A DNA stretch of 27,080 bases from Candidatus Latescibacterota bacterium (GCA_022615275.1 JAKEHA010000242.1:1-27080); one strand, 5' to 3'. Shown: positions 1 to 8,755, counted from the stretch's first letter. Numbers and translations: made by a program. Notes: a model not told the origin generated them from the letters alone.

Positions 1-1
1 G

Positions 2-403
2 GTTCCCGCGCAGCTTTCCGGCTCGAGCGGACTCTCGGTCGATCCACGCTCGGTGCGGGTGCAACCCGCGCGCGAGATCGTGTGGCGCGTGGAAACCAAA
101 GCCGCCGCGCTGCACGAGCTCACGGCGCGCGTGTACGACGTCGATTATCGCTTTCCCGTCCAGGGCAACGAAAGCGGACGCGCGCTCGGGAGCGCGCGCC
201 GCGCGGGCCATGTCTGGGACGCGTTCGTCCACGCCGGGCTTCCGTCCATTCCCGACAACGCGGCCATCGAATCGGTTCGCGTCGCCTACCCGGAGGCGCG
301 CTACCGAATGCTCGGCGTCGACTGGGACTGGCTGGGGTTGTTTCTGGTGGGAACGCTGGTAGGCGCGGTGATACCGGCCGCTGTTCTCCGGATTCAGATG
401 TAG
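2..403 (+). CDS. C-terminal part of a membrane-anchored protein, 5' end outside the window
   Basis: The reading frame is open from the first bases of the window, so the GTG at 53 is probably internal and the gene begins upstream. The visible part is about 133 residues. It is mostly a soluble, Arg-rich stretch ending in one clear hydrophobic helix (LGLFLVGTLVGAVIPAAVL) about five residues before the stop, so the protein is anchored near its C-terminus. I do not recognise a family. The stop at 401-403 directly abuts the 3' end of the convergent tRNA-Leu. Codon use resembles the rest of the window, and the alternating antisense open frames are typical of GC-rich coding DNA. Confidence 0.7.
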   Translation, partial: VPAQLSGSSGLSVDPRSVRVQPAREIVWRVETKAAALHELTARVYDVDYRFPVQGNESGRALGSARRAGHVWDAFVHAGLPSIPDNAAIESVRVAYPEARYRMLGVDWDWLGLFLVGTLVGAVIPAAVLRIQM

Positions 404-493
404 TGGTGCCGGAGGCCGGAGTCGAACCGGCACGGGGGTAGAGCCCCCAGCGGATTTTAAGTCCGCTGCGTCTACCAATTACGCCACTCCGGC
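404..493 (-). tRNA. tRNA-Leu(UAA)
   Basis: On the minus strand the acceptor stem pairs GCCGGAG (493-487) with CTCCGGC (414-408), followed by discriminator A and an encoded CCA (406-404). The anticodon stem and loop reads GCGGACTTAAAATCCGC with anticodon UAA. There is a long variable arm (GGGGGCTCTACCCCC), as expected for a class II leucine tRNA, and a T-arm containing GGTTCGACTCC. The length with CCA is 90 nt. It lies 16 nt downstream of the lipoprotein gene on the same strand and could share its transcript. Confidence 0.97.
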
Positions 494-509
494 GTGGCGC
501 GATTGTAGC

Positions 510-968
510 TCAATCGGTCGGGACCGGCTTTCCTTTTTGCGGCTCTTCCTTGGGCGGCCCCTTGGAGCTCGTCGTCTCCCGCGTCTTGAGTCCGAGCCCG
601 ACGCGCTGAACGTCCCACGACTTCAGCACACGCTTCTCGAACTGTAACGCGTACCCGACCGGTTCGCGCGAGACGTCGTCCAAATCGACGTACAGCCAGC
701 GCTCGAACTCGGGTCCGTCCGGCGTGCGGCTCTCGGGCAGCCCCCAGGACGCGATCACGCCGAACACGTCCATCCCTTTCACGATCTCTCCCCGGTTCAC
801 GTTGTCGCAGTAGGGACTATCGGGATAGCGGGTAACGTACTCCGAGCGCAGATCGACCAGGTCGGAGAAGTCGCTCTGCGAACGGCGCAGCGTCGACGCT
901 CCGCACGCGGAGAGGACAATCAGCAGGACACCAGAAACCGACAAGAGCCACTGTGGGGCTCGGCGCAT
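510..968 (-). CDS. small lipoprotein of unknown function
   Basis: This encodes a 152-residue protein with a basic n-region, a hydrophobic helix and a lipobox L-S-A-C (Cys22), so it is predicted to be exported and lipid-anchored, probably in the outer membrane or periplasm. A stretch at about residues 58-95 (GEIVKGMDVFGVIASWGLP, then a conserved-looking ERWLYV strand) resembles the G-M-x(5)-V-x(2)-WG-x-P pattern of BamE/SmpA-like small lipoproteins. The match is only at pattern level, so this is a weak suggestion. The C-terminus is charged and Pro/Lys-rich. The ATG at 968 is supported by AAGGAGG, which ends 5 nt upstream. A sigma70-like promoter and a leader hairpin precede it. Confidence 0.85.
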   Translation of the reverse strand: MRRAPQWLLSVSGVLLIVLSACGASTLRRSQSDFSDLVDLRSEYVTRYPDSPYCDNVNRGEIVKGMDVFGVIASWGLPESRTPDGPEFERWLYVDLDDVSREPVGYALQFEKRVLKSWDVQRVGLGLKTRETTSSKGPPKEEPQKGKPVPTD

Positions 969-992
969 GACGGCCTCCTTCCTGCGAAAGAA

Positions 993-1018
993 GGCGGCGG
1001 CGAGAGGAGCCCGCCGCC
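993..1018 (-). promoter_or_regulatory. GC-rich hairpin in the lipoprotein 5' leader
   Basis: GGCGGCGG (993-1000) and CCGCCGCC (1011-1018) form a perfect 8-bp stem with a 10-nt loop. On the minus strand it is followed by TTCTTT and then by the Shine-Dalgarno of the lipoprotein gene. It lies between the predicted promoter (1044-1072) and the start codon, so it could act as a weak attenuator or an mRNA-stabilising leader structure. No function is proven. Confidence 0.45.
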
Positions 1019-1043
1019 AGCGGACTTCGCATTTGACCCACTA

Positions 1044-1072
1044 AGCATGGACCCGGTTCGGGGATCTGTCAA
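1044..1072 (-). promoter_or_regulatory. sigma70-like promoter for the lipoprotein gene
   Basis: On the minus strand there is a perfect TTGACA (1072-1067), a 17-nt spacer and CATGCT (1049-1044). The -35 is consensus and the -10 is weak (3 of 6). The position gives a leader of about 70 nt before the ATG at 968. Confidence 0.45.
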
Positions 1073-1111
1073 TACCGTTCACGGGCGTCGAGGAAGCGCG
1101 GAGATGTGAAG

Positions 1112-1134
1112 GTATCGCACGAAGTTAGCGATAC
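1112..1134 (-). terminator. hairpin over the stop codon of the beta-helix protein gene
   Basis: GTATCGC (1112-1118) and GCGATAC (1128-1134) are perfect inverted repeats of 7 bp around a 9-nt loop containing the TAA stop. The upstream arm covers the Tyr-Arg codons that end the protein. Only a short pyrimidine stretch without a T-run follows, so intrinsic termination is uncertain. It may instead protect the 3' end of the mRNA. Confidence 0.4.
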
Positions 1135-2294
1135 ATCGCTTTGATTTGCCCCCAACTACGCTCCCGCACCGAGACCGGGGCGCAGCCCACCGAGAAGGCC
1201 CCGATCTGCCCGCACGAGGCGCCCGCGGGATGGTTGCCGGGCAGGCAGGGCGAGGCCGCACCGAGCGTGTAATTCATCGAATCCACGGAGCCGCACAAGA
1301 GCGGGTCGGCCGAGAAGTTGCCCCCGCCGTCGATGCCGGTGGCCGGGAGATCGTTGCTCACCGGGTTGCGGTAGGTGTCGTTGCAGGCGAAGGTCACGGC
1401 ACTGTTGGCGGACACGAAATACGGAGTGCCTTCCCCGCCGTAGGCGACGATCGAACTCTCGAGGCGGATTCCCGGGCTGGCCAGAACGTAGAGTGAACCC
1501 GCTTCCGCACCCGTGTTGCGCACGAAGGTGCTGCGCGAGATGGTGGTCTCCCACATGCTGCGCATGTAGATGGCGCCGCCTTGGGGCGCTTGATTGAACG
1601 CGAACACCGAGTCTTCGATATAGGCGCGGACGTGGACCATGTAGATTGCGCCGCCCCCGCTCTCGGCCGTGTTGTGGTGGAATGTGCAGCGCTCTATGGT
1701 GATGGGCGTCGACGTATTGACGAGATAGAGCGCGCCGCCGTACGTCGCCACGTTGTCGTAGAACTCGCAGTCGATGAAGCTCGGCTCTGCGAGTCCTCCC
1801 ACCCACGCGACCGCGCCGATGGTGGCGTAGTTCTCGCGAAAGACGCAGTGTTTGAAGGTGTCGTGGGAGACATGGAGCATCGTGCAGCCGCCGAGCCCGC
1901 CGCTCAACGCGGGTGCGAGCCCCCCGGTCAGCGTGAATCCGTCGATGGTGGCGTAATTCAACTGGTAGGTCACCAGGACGCGCCCCTGGAGTTGCGCGTC
2001 CAGAATGGTCGCGTGCGGACCCGCCTCGCTCACCAGCGTGATGTTCTCGCGTCCCTCTTGGAACTCGATCATCGCGTACAGATCGTTGGGGGGCGTGTTT
2101 TGGTTGGTCCACGTGTACGTGCCCGCGGCGACGAGGATCGAATCCCCTTGCGCGCAGGCGTTGACGGCGGCCTGGATCGTGGGCAGATCCCCGGTCCCGG
2201 CTACATTCACGCGCCACGTCCGCGCGTGCGCCGGCAGCGCGACGGCGATCGCGAGCAGGGTGGCCAGTGCGATTCTCAGGGGGTGCATACGCAC
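1125..2294 (-). CDS. secreted right-handed parallel beta-helix protein with C-terminal WGxxKxxYR tag
   Basis: This encodes 389 residues from the GTG at 2294. An in-frame ATG two codons later (2288) is an equally good start, and neither has a clear Shine-Dalgarno. A Sec signal peptide (hydrophobic core about residues 8-20, cleavage after A-H-A near residue 24) is followed by TIQAAVNACAQGDSILVAAG. That is the classic opening coil of pectate-lyase-like or polymorphic-outer-membrane-repeat beta-helices. Repeated coils follow with the pattern I/V-x-x-C-x-F-x-x-N-x-A (for example around residues 145-230), and ten cysteines are spread through the chain. No catalytic residues of a polysaccharide lyase are recognisable, so a binding or surface role is as likely as an enzymatic one. 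The last residues are RSWGQIKAMYR-stop, shared with two other secreted proteins in this window. Confidence 0.88.
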   Translation of the reverse strand: MRMHPLRIALATLLAIAVALPAHARTWRVNVAGTGDLPTIQAAVNACAQGDSILVAAGTYTWTNQNTPPNDLYAMIEFQEGRENITLVSEAGPHATILDAQLQGRVLVTYQLNYATIDGFTLTGGLAPALSGGLGGCTMLHVSHDTFKHCVFRENYATIGAVAWVGGLAEPSFIDCEFYDNVATYGGALYLVNTSTPITIERCTFHHNTAESGGGAIYMVHVRAYIEDSVFAFNQAPQGGAIYMRSMWETTISRSTFVRNTGAEAGSLYVLASPGIRLESSIVAYGGEGTPYFVSANSAVTFACNDTYRNPVSNDLPATGIDGGGNFSADPLLCGSVDSMNYTLGAASPCLPGNHPAGASCGQIGAFSVGCAPVSVRERSWGQIKAMYR

Positions 2295-2391
2295 GACGAT
2301 TGCGTGGGGTGGGATCTACACTAATGGGGCCGCCTCCGCCGCGCAACGGGAGAATTGCGCGGCGCGGTTCGGCCCCGTATACTCCCGCGCC

Positions 2392-4176
2392 ATGTACCCG
2401 ATACTGCTTTCCCTGCTGCTCCTGGCCGCCCCGGCCGACGATTGGACGACCGAGTTCGAGCGCTCGGGCGGTCGCTTGACGGCCACCTACCAAGAGACCA
2501 TCGACTATTGCCGGCGCCTCGATAAGGCGTCCAAGTGGATCCGCTTCGAGTCGTTCGGGAAAAGCGGCGAGGGACGCGAGCTTCCCTTGCTGATCGTCGA
2601 CAAGAATGGCGACTTCTCCGCCGAGCACGCGCACAAGCGCGGCAAGGCCATCGTGCTCGTGCAGGCGGGGATTCACTCGGGCGAGATCGACGGCAAGGAT
2701 GCCGGCTTGATTCTGATCCGCGAGATGGCGATCACGCGCGAGCGCGAGAGCCTGCTCGACCACGTTACACTCGTCTTCATCCCCATCTACAACGTCGACG
2801 GGCACGAGCACGTCGCGCCCTACAACCGCGTCAACCAGAAGGGTCCCGACAACGCCGGCTTTCGCGCCAACGCGACCTTCTTGAATCTCAATCGCGATTA
2901 CATGAAGGCCGACGCCCCCGAGACGCGGGCTTGGCTGTCCTTGTGGAACCGCTGGGACCCCGACTTGCTCGTCGACTGCCACGTCACCAACGGTGCCGAT
3001 TATCCCTACGTCGTGACCTATCTGGTCGAGGTCTTCGAGAACGCGGACCCGGGTGTGGCCGCGTGGACGCGCGATCGCTTCGTGCCGCCCTTGGGAGCGG
3101 GCATGCGCGAGTCCGGCTTCCCGCTCGTGCACTACGTCGACTTCCGCGACGGCCACGATCCGAAGAGCGGCTTGAAGACGTGGGCGTCGACACCGCGTTT
3201 CTCGACCGGGTACGTCGCGCTCGCGAACCGGCCCGCGCTGCTGGTCGAAACACACATGCTCAAGGATTACGCGTCGCGCGTGCGCGGGACGCACGCCATT
3301 CTGGGACGGACGCTGGAGATCGCCGGGCGCGAGGCCAAGGATCTGCGTCGCATCAACGTCGAAGCCGATGCGCGCAGCGCCTCATTGTGGGAGACCAAGC
3401 CCGAAGCGGGCGGCGTGGTACCCCTGCGCTTCGAGACGGATTACAGCGACAGCGTCATGATCGACTTCGAGGGCTACGAATACCGTCCCGAGACGAGCGA
3501 CGTCACCGGCGGCACGTGGCACCGTTACGGCACGACGCCGGTTGCGATGCGCGTGCCGCTGTTCCACCGCCAGAAGGCCACACTGAGCGTGCTGGTTCCG
3601 CAACAGTACTGGATTCCTCCGCAATGGACCGACGTGATCGCTCGGTTGGAGGCGCACGGGATCGAGATGACGCGGCTCGCGGCGCCCCAAACCGAGCACA
3701 CCGTGGTGTACCGATTGCTCGATCCGAAATGGGCGTCGACGCCCTTCGAAGGGCGTCACACCGTCACCTACGACGTCAAGCCGTTCGGCGAGACCCGGAC
3801 CTACCCGGCCGGCACCGTCGTGGTCGACATGGCCCAGCGGCGCTCGCGGATCGCCGTCCACCTCCTGAACCCCAGCGCGCCCGACGCGCTCGCGCAATGG
3901 GGTTTCTTCGACACCGTTTTCGAGGCAAAGGAGTACGTGGAAGACTACGTGATGGAAGAGATCGCGCGGGAGATGCTGAGCGACAGCAGTTTCGGCGGGA
4001 TTTCGCGCGATGTCTTCGCCCGCCGCTTTCGCGAGGCGATGCGCGATACCGCGCTGGCCGGTCATCCCGAGCGCGTACGCGCCTGGTTCTACAAGAATTC
4101 ACCGTACGCGGAAACGCGCGTCGGCGAGTACCCGGTCGTGAGCGTCTCGCGAGTGGGTATCCAGGTGCAGTACTAA
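2392..4176 (+). CDS. M14-family zinc carboxypeptidase, secreted
   Basis: This encodes a 594-residue protein beginning with a short signal peptide (MYPILLSLLLLAAPA). The open frame extends further upstream, but the ATG at 2392 is chosen because it gives the signal peptide and does not invade the divergent gene. The family's zinc site is visible as H95-x-x-E98 in AGIHSGEIDGKD and a third ligand at H197 in DCHVTNGADY. The substrate-binding N-x-N-R-D motif is NLNRDY (165-170), and the catalytic Glu is E286 in ALLVETH. A second domain of about 250 residues, rich in beta strands, follows the peptidase fold. It is expected to trim C-terminal residues from peptides in the periplasm or outside the cell. 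Its stop overlaps the stop of the convergent amidohydrolase. Confidence 0.9.
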   Translation: MYPILLSLLLLAAPADDWTTEFERSGGRLTATYQETIDYCRRLDKASKWIRFESFGKSGEGRELPLLIVDKNGDFSAEHAHKRGKAIVLVQAGIHSGEIDGKDAGLILIREMAITRERESLLDHVTLVFIPIYNVDGHEHVAPYNRVNQKGPDNAGFRANATFLNLNRDYMKADAPETRAWLSLWNRWDPDLLVDCHVTNGADYPYVVTYLVEVFENADPGVAAWTRDRFVPPLGAGMRESGFPLVHYVDFRDGHDPKSGLKTWASTPRFSTGYVALANRPALLVETHMLKDYASRVRGTHAILGRTLEIAGREAKDLRRINVEADARSASLWETKPEAGGVVPLRFETDYSDSVMIDFEGYEYRPETSDVTGGTWHRYGTTPVAMRVPLFHRQKATLSVLVPQQYWIPPQWTDVIARLEAHGIEMTRLAAPQTEHTVVYRLLDPKWASTPFEGRHTVTYDVKPFGETRTYPAGTVVVDMAQRRSRIAVHLLNPSAPDALAQWGFFDTVFEAKEYVEDYVMEEIAREMLSDSSFGGISRDVFARRFREAMRDTALAGHPERVRAWFYKNSPYAETRVGEYPVVSVSRVGIQVQY

Positions 4177-5876
4177 GGCGAGCCCTCGTACACCACGCGC
4201 CCGCGCACGATCGTCATTGTGGCGCGCGTTTCTAGGATCTCCCGCGGCGGAATCGCGAGCACGTCGCGATCGAGCACGGTCAGGTCCGCGCGCTTCCCCG
4301 CCTCTATCGTCCCCGCGCCCTGCCCGTCGAAGGCGGCGAATGCCGCGCCGTAGGTGAATGCGCGTACCGCTTCTCGGGCCGAGACGAGCTGCTCCGGCAT
4401 CCATCCCCCGGTAGGATGGCCGTCGTGATCCATGCGCGTCACCGCGGCGTAGATTCCCCACAACGGATCGACCGATTCCACCGGAAAATCCGAGCCGAAC
4501 GCGAGGATCGCGCCCGATTCGATGAGCGTGCGCCACGCGTACGCGCCCGTCAGTCGGTCGTTGCCGACGCGGATCGCGGCCCACGGCATATCCGAGGTCG
4601 CGTGCGTCGGCTGCATCGACGCGATCACACCCATGGGCGCGAAGCGCGCGAGGTCGAGCGGGTCGACCACCTGCACGTGCTCGATACGCAGGCGCGCGTC
4701 CGGCGACGGCACTTCCGCGAGCGCGCGCTGGTACGCGTCCAGTGTCACGCGGTTGCCGCGATCGCCGATGGCGTGCGTGCAGACTTGGAATCCCGCGCGC
4801 AGCGCGTCGCGCGTCCACGCATAGAGCGAATCGGGAGGATCGACCAGGAGGCCCACGTTGCCGGGATCGTCGTCGTAGGGGCGCAAGAGTGCGGCACCCC
4901 GGGACCCCAGGGCGCCGTCGGCGCGGAGCTTCACCGCTCGCGCCACCAGGCGCCCCTCGAACTCCGTGCTCGGGCCGGTCTCGAAAAACGCGCGCACGAA
5001 CGCGGGCGCGTCGGAGTCGAGCATGCAGTAGACGTTGATCGTGAGCGCGTCGCGTTCGCCCAGGCGACGCAGCGATGCGAGTACGTCCGGGTCGGTGCCC
5101 GCGTCGTGGACGCCGGTCAGCCCGAGGCGGTTGCACTCCTGGATCGCACGCGCGAGGCGGCGATCGAGCTCCTCGCCGGTCGCGACCGGGACATGCGACG
5201 TGAGCAGCTTCTCGGCTTCGTCGACCAGGATACCGGTGGGTTCCCCGCGCGCGTCGCGCACGATGCGCCCGCCGGGCGGGTCTTGGGTGGCGCGCGTGAT
5301 GCCGCACGCATCGAGTGCCGTGCGATTGAGCCACAGCGCATGGCCGTCGACGCGCCCAAGGTAGACCGGGTTCGCTTCCGTGCCCGCGAGGTCGCGCCAG
5401 GTTGGAAAGTCCGAATCGCTCCAGTCGTTCTGGTCCCAGCCGCGCCCGTGAATCCACTCGCCCGCCGGCACGCGCGCCTGCATGTCCTTGACGCGTCGAA
5501 GCACGTCCGCGCGCGAGGTGGTGCCCACCAACTGCACGTCTTCCAGCGAACGACCGAGGTTGGAGAGGTGTCCGTGCGCGTCGACGAGTCCCGGGAGAAC
5601 GGTCCTGCCGGCGAGGTCGACCCAGCGCGTCTTCTCGCCGCGCCACGCGCGCGCGCCTTCGTCGTCGCCCACGTACACGATGCGATCGCCCAGGATCGCG
5701 AGGGCGGTAACGGACTCGTTCGCATCCGAGGAATCCGAGACGGGAGCAAAGGTACGGACGACGCCGTTCGCGAGGATGAGATCGGCGGGTTGCTCGGGGC
5801 CGCGCTTTCCGCATGCGCTCATCGTGCCGAAACCGACGATGGCGGCGGCCGTGAGTGAAAGCCGGACGGAGGTCAC
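4173..5876 (-). CDS. YtcJ-like amidohydrolase (amidohydrolase family 3), predicted lipoprotein
   Basis: This encodes a 567-residue protein. The GTG start at 5876 overlaps the TGA of the kinase gene (GTGA), indicating translational coupling. Further upstream extension would overlap the kinase. The N-terminus is a signal sequence with a near-lipobox M-S-A-C (Cys22), so the enzyme is probably lipid-anchored outside the cytoplasm. The metal-binding H-x-H of the amidohydrolase superfamily is VDAHGHL (H101, H103). Further family motifs are HAIGDRGN, RIEHVQ and FGSDFPVESVDP. This family includes N-substituted formamide deformylase-like enzymes, but the substrate cannot be told from sequence. Its link to a kinase/phosphatase pair is by position only. 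Confidence 0.9.
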   Translation of the reverse strand: MTSVRLSLTAAAIVGFGTMSACGKRGPEQPADLILANGVVRTFAPVSDSSDANESVTALAILGDRIVYVGDDEGARAWRGEKTRWVDLAGRTVLPGLVDAHGHLSNLGRSLEDVQLVGTTSRADVLRRVKDMQARVPAGEWIHGRGWDQNDWSDSDFPTWRDLAGTEANPVYLGRVDGHALWLNRTALDACGITRATQDPPGGRIVRDARGEPTGILVDEAEKLLTSHVPVATGEELDRRLARAIQECNRLGLTGVHDAGTDPDVLASLRRLGERDALTINVYCMLDSDAPAFVRAFFETGPSTEFEGRLVARAVKLRADGALGSRGAALLRPYDDDPGNVGLLVDPPDSLYAWTRDALRAGFQVCTHAIGDRGNRVTLDAYQRALAEVPSPDARLRIEHVQVVDPLDLARFAPMGVIASMQPTHATSDMPWAAIRVGNDRLTGAYAWRTLIESGAILAFGSDFPVESVDPLWGIYAAVTRMDHDGHPTGGWMPEQLVSAREAVRAFTYGAAFAAFDGQGAGTIEAGKRADLTVLDRDVLAIPPREILETRATMTIVRGRVVYEGSP

Positions 5877-8755
5877 ATCGAGCGCATCCCGGCCAGACGA
5901 TCCAGGCGGATGCGGGCTTCCTTGCGGCAGTACAAGTCGGAATCGCCGTTCTTCCATAGCTCGAGCACGCGCTCGTAGGCGGAGGCCGCGCGTGCCACGT
6001 CGCCCTTGCGCTCGTAGGATTCGCCGAGATAGAACCACGCCACCGGAATCATGGCGGCCGAATCGGCGAAGTAGACCTCGCGATCGACGATACTGCGCAG
6101 CGATGCGATGGCCGCGTCGTAGGCGCCCGCCTCGAGCCGGCAGCGCCCGATGATGTAGTGCAGACCGTCTTCGGACGACCCCAGGAACTCCTTCGCGTCG
6201 AGCGCCGCGCGGAGCATTTCGTCGGCGCTCGCGCAGTCGCCGGACGCCGCCACCTCGAAGATCCGCATCGCCAGGCGTTCCGGTGCGCTCAGGTACTTCG
6301 AATGGGATGCCAGCAGCTCGCGGGACCGAGCGCTGTCGCCGACGATCATGTGGAAGAACGCCAGCGATCGATAGTAGTCGTCGGAGAGAAACTTCTTACG
6401 GACCGACGAGAGCCGGTTCAAGTCCGCGATGGTCCGCCGGGCGTCCTGATGGGCCCAGTATCCCAGCACGCTTTCGCCCACCGCGAGATTGACCACGCCG
6501 GTCGAGTCGCTGAAAGTCGACACGGACATCTCGCGCGCCTGCTCCATTAAGCGGGCCGCGTCGCGGTAGCGCCCCAGATACGGGTACAAGACCATGGCGC
6601 GCATCTGGCCCACCTCGAGCTTCGACAGCATGTCCTGGGTCTCGATTCGCTCGGCTTCGTCCAACTTGGCCAGCGCGTCCTGGGGCCGGTGGGTCGCGTA
6701 CAAGACGAGAGACTCGCGCACCAGCAGTTTCTGGTTGCGGGGTTCGCGCTTGCGGGCCGTCTCGAGCACGCGCATGGCTTCGTCCGGACGGCCCAGGCGC
6801 ATGTTCGTGATGGCGAGGTACTCGTACGCCTCGCTCGACTCGGTGGCGCGAGCCCAGCGCTCGGCGATGGTGAACGATTCCTGGTAGCGGTCGAGGCGCA
6901 TCAAGGTCCACGTCAGGTGCTGGAGCGCGCGCTCCATCTCCGGGTCGATGGCGAGGGCGGCCCGGAAGTGGACCTCGGCCGAGTCGAACTGGTTGGAGTG
7001 GAACTCCGCGTCGCCGAGACCGAACAGCATCTCCTTGTCGTCCGGATACAACGTGCGCATCTCCTTGAGCACCGGCAACTGCGCTTCGAACCCGTCGTCG
7101 AGCGCGACCTTGAGCGCGCGCACGAGGTAGCGTTCCTTTTGCGGGATGTGATCCAGATTGGCGATCGCGTAGTCGATGTGTTGTTTGGCCTGCTTCGCGT
7201 TCTGGCGCGACCACCACTCGGTGTACGCGAGTCGGTAGTACGCGAGCGCGAAGGTCGAGTCGCGCGCGATGGCGCGTTCGAAGGCCTTCCCGGCGGGGCC
7301 GAACTGCAGACGGTCGAGCAGCTCCTCGCCCTCGAAGTAGGCCTGGTAGGCGCCCAAGTGGGTGGTGGTGACGTCGGCCAACGGGGCCGTCCTCGCCACC
7401 GACTCCGTGGTTTCGCGCAGATCGATGCGGATGTCCCGCGCGATGGCGTCGACCATGTTGGGGATGCTCTCGAGACCGCGCCCTTCTTCCTTGGTGGTGA
7501 AGATGTAGTTGTGCCGGCGCGTGTCCATGACCTTCAAATCGATGGAGTATAGGTCCCCGAATCGGCGAATGGTGGGGATCACGAGCGCGTCGACCCCGGC
7601 GGCTTCGCAGATGCGCTGCCCGAGCGCTTCGTCGATGCGCGCGGCGTCGCCGTGGCCGATGGTCTTGGCGATGTCGAACATGCGCGAGCGCGTCATCACG
7701 GAGAGGCGGCGCGACTGTTCGAGCGCCGTGATCAACATGCCCGAGAGCCCGTCGAGCGCGGCCTGATCGGTCTCGTTGTTGAAGTCGATGACCGCGATGG
7801 GCACGCGCGCCTCGCCGCCCGCGCGGCCTCCGCGCAGGAAGTCGTAGACCACGAAACCGGCCGCCACCGTGAGAACGGCCGCCGCCGCCGCGCCCGCGAC
7901 ACGCGCGCGACCCCAGCGCTCGCCGCCGCGGCGGCGGCCGGTCATATCGTCGAGGGCTGCTCGCACGGCGTGGATCAGCGCGTCCAGGCTCTGGTAGCGG
8001 TCGGCCGGATTCTTCACCAGGCAGGTCTCGACGACCTTGATCACCGCGGGCGGCAAACCGGCGCGGAACTCGGTGATGGGCCGGTGGGGCTCGTTCAGTA
8101 TCGAATAGACCACCGCCTGCTCGTAGTCGCCCCGGAACGGCAAGCGCCCCGCGAGCATCTCGTACAGCACCACCCCCAGCGACCAGATATCGGTGCGCTG
8201 GTCGACCAGCTCCCCGCGCGCCTGCTCGGGCGACATGTACGCGGACGTCCCGCGCGACGAGAAGCGTTCGTCGCCACGACCGGTCCCGGCCGGGCGCGCG
8301 AGCCCGAAGTCCATGATCACCGCGCGCCCCGACGGCGTGATCATGATGTTCGAGCTCTTCATGTCGCGGTGGACGATGCCCTGCTCGTGGGCCTGCTTCA
8401 ACCCGTCGGCGATCTGAATCAAGTAGCGCAGCGCATCGACCGTCTCGATGCGGCCCGAGAGAACGCGGTCGCGCAGCGTCGTCCCCTCGACGAACTGCAT
8501 CGCGATGAAGGTCCGCCCGTCGTGCTCGTTGATCTCGTACACGGTGCAGATGTTGGGATGGCTCAACGCCGCGGCCGCGCGCGCCTCGTGGACCAACCGC
8601 TGCTGGTCGTCGGCGCTGGCGACGATGGCCGGGTGGAGGAACTTGAGAGCGACGGACCGATTCAAACGGGTGTCCTGGGCGCGGTAGACCACGCCCATGC
8701 CGCCCTCGCCGAGCTTCTCGGTAATCTGGTAGTGCTGTACGCGTTGACCGATCAT
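5873..8755 (-). CDS. membrane Ser/Thr protein kinase with TolB-like domain and TPR array
   Basis: This encodes 960 residues. The kinase domain (about 8-270) has all key motifs: glycine loop GEGGMGVVY (16-24), Lys38, Glu57, HRDMKSSN (H129, D131, N136), DFG (149-151), and an activation segment ending in SPE. A transmembrane helix follows at about 286-306. Beyond it, residues about 318-440 (IAVIDFNNETDQAALDGLSG onward) match the TolB/CsgG-like fold often found in such kinases. About 500 residues of tetratricopeptide-like helices (LAYYRLAYTEWW, MLFGLGDAEF, EAYEYLAITN) run to the C-terminus. This is an intact, presumably active, Hanks-type kinase whose extracytoplasmic part likely senses or scaffolds. 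It lies 92 nt downstream of a SpoIIE-type phosphatase on the same strand and overlaps the amidohydrolase downstream. Confidence 0.95.
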   Translation of the reverse strand: MIGQRVQHYQITEKLGEGGMGVVYRAQDTRLNRSVALKFLHPAIVASADDQQRLVHEARAAAALSHPNICTVYEINEHDGRTFIAMQFVEGTTLRDRVLSGRIETVDALRYLIQIADGLKQAHEQGIVHRDMKSSNIMITPSGRAVIMDFGLARPAGTGRGDERFSSRGTSAYMSPEQARGELVDQRTDIWSLGVVLYEMLAGRLPFRGDYEQAVVYSILNEPHRPITEFRAGLPPAVIKVVETCLVKNPADRYQSLDALIHAVRAALDDMTGRRRGGERWGRARVAGAAAAAVLTVAAGFVVYDFLRGGRAGGEARVPIAVIDFNNETDQAALDGLSGMLITALEQSRRLSVMTRSRMFDIAKTIGHGDAARIDEALGQRICEAAGVDALVIPTIRRFGDLYSIDLKVMDTRRHNYIFTTKEEGRGLESIPNMVDAIARDIRIDLRETTESVARTAPLADVTTTHLGAYQAYFEGEELLDRLQFGPAGKAFERAIARDSTFALAYYRLAYTEWWSRQNAKQAKQHIDYAIANLDHIPQKERYLVRALKVALDDGFEAQLPVLKEMRTLYPDDKEMLFGLGDAEFHSNQFDSAEVHFRAALAIDPEMERALQHLTWTLMRLDRYQESFTIAERWARATESSEAYEYLAITNMRLGRPDEAMRVLETARKREPRNQKLLVRESLVLYATHRPQDALAKLDEAERIETQDMLSKLEVGQMRAMVLYPYLGRYRDAARLMEQAREMSVSTFSDSTGVVNLAVGESVLGYWAHQDARRTIADLNRLSSVRKKFLSDDYYRSLAFFHMIVGDSARSRELLASHSKYLSAPERLAMRIFEVAASGDCASADEMLRAALDAKEFLGSSEDGLHYIIGRCRLEAGAYDAAIASLRSIVDREVYFADSAAMIPVAWFYLGESYERKGDVARAASAYERVLELWKNGDSDLYCRKEARIRLDRLAGMRSM

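Noticed and set aside
498..525. TAGCTCAATCGGT near the lipoprotein stop, resembling a tRNA D-arm or a split tRNA attachment site
   Set aside because: It encodes the last residues of the lipoprotein, lacks anticodon and T-arm partners, and has no matching copy near the right-hand tRNAs.
2005..2391. N-terminal extension of the carboxypeptidase frame
   Set aside because: It would run antisense through the beta-helix gene. The ATG at 2392 gives a proper signal peptide.
1156..3294. Long antisense open frame over the beta-helix and carboxypeptidase genes
   Set aside because: It crosses two well-supported genes, has an Arg/His-rich low-complexity translation and no ribosome site. Such frames are common opposite GC-rich coding sequence. 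The same applies to the long antisense frames at 4099-5814, 10950-13004 and 17695-19356.
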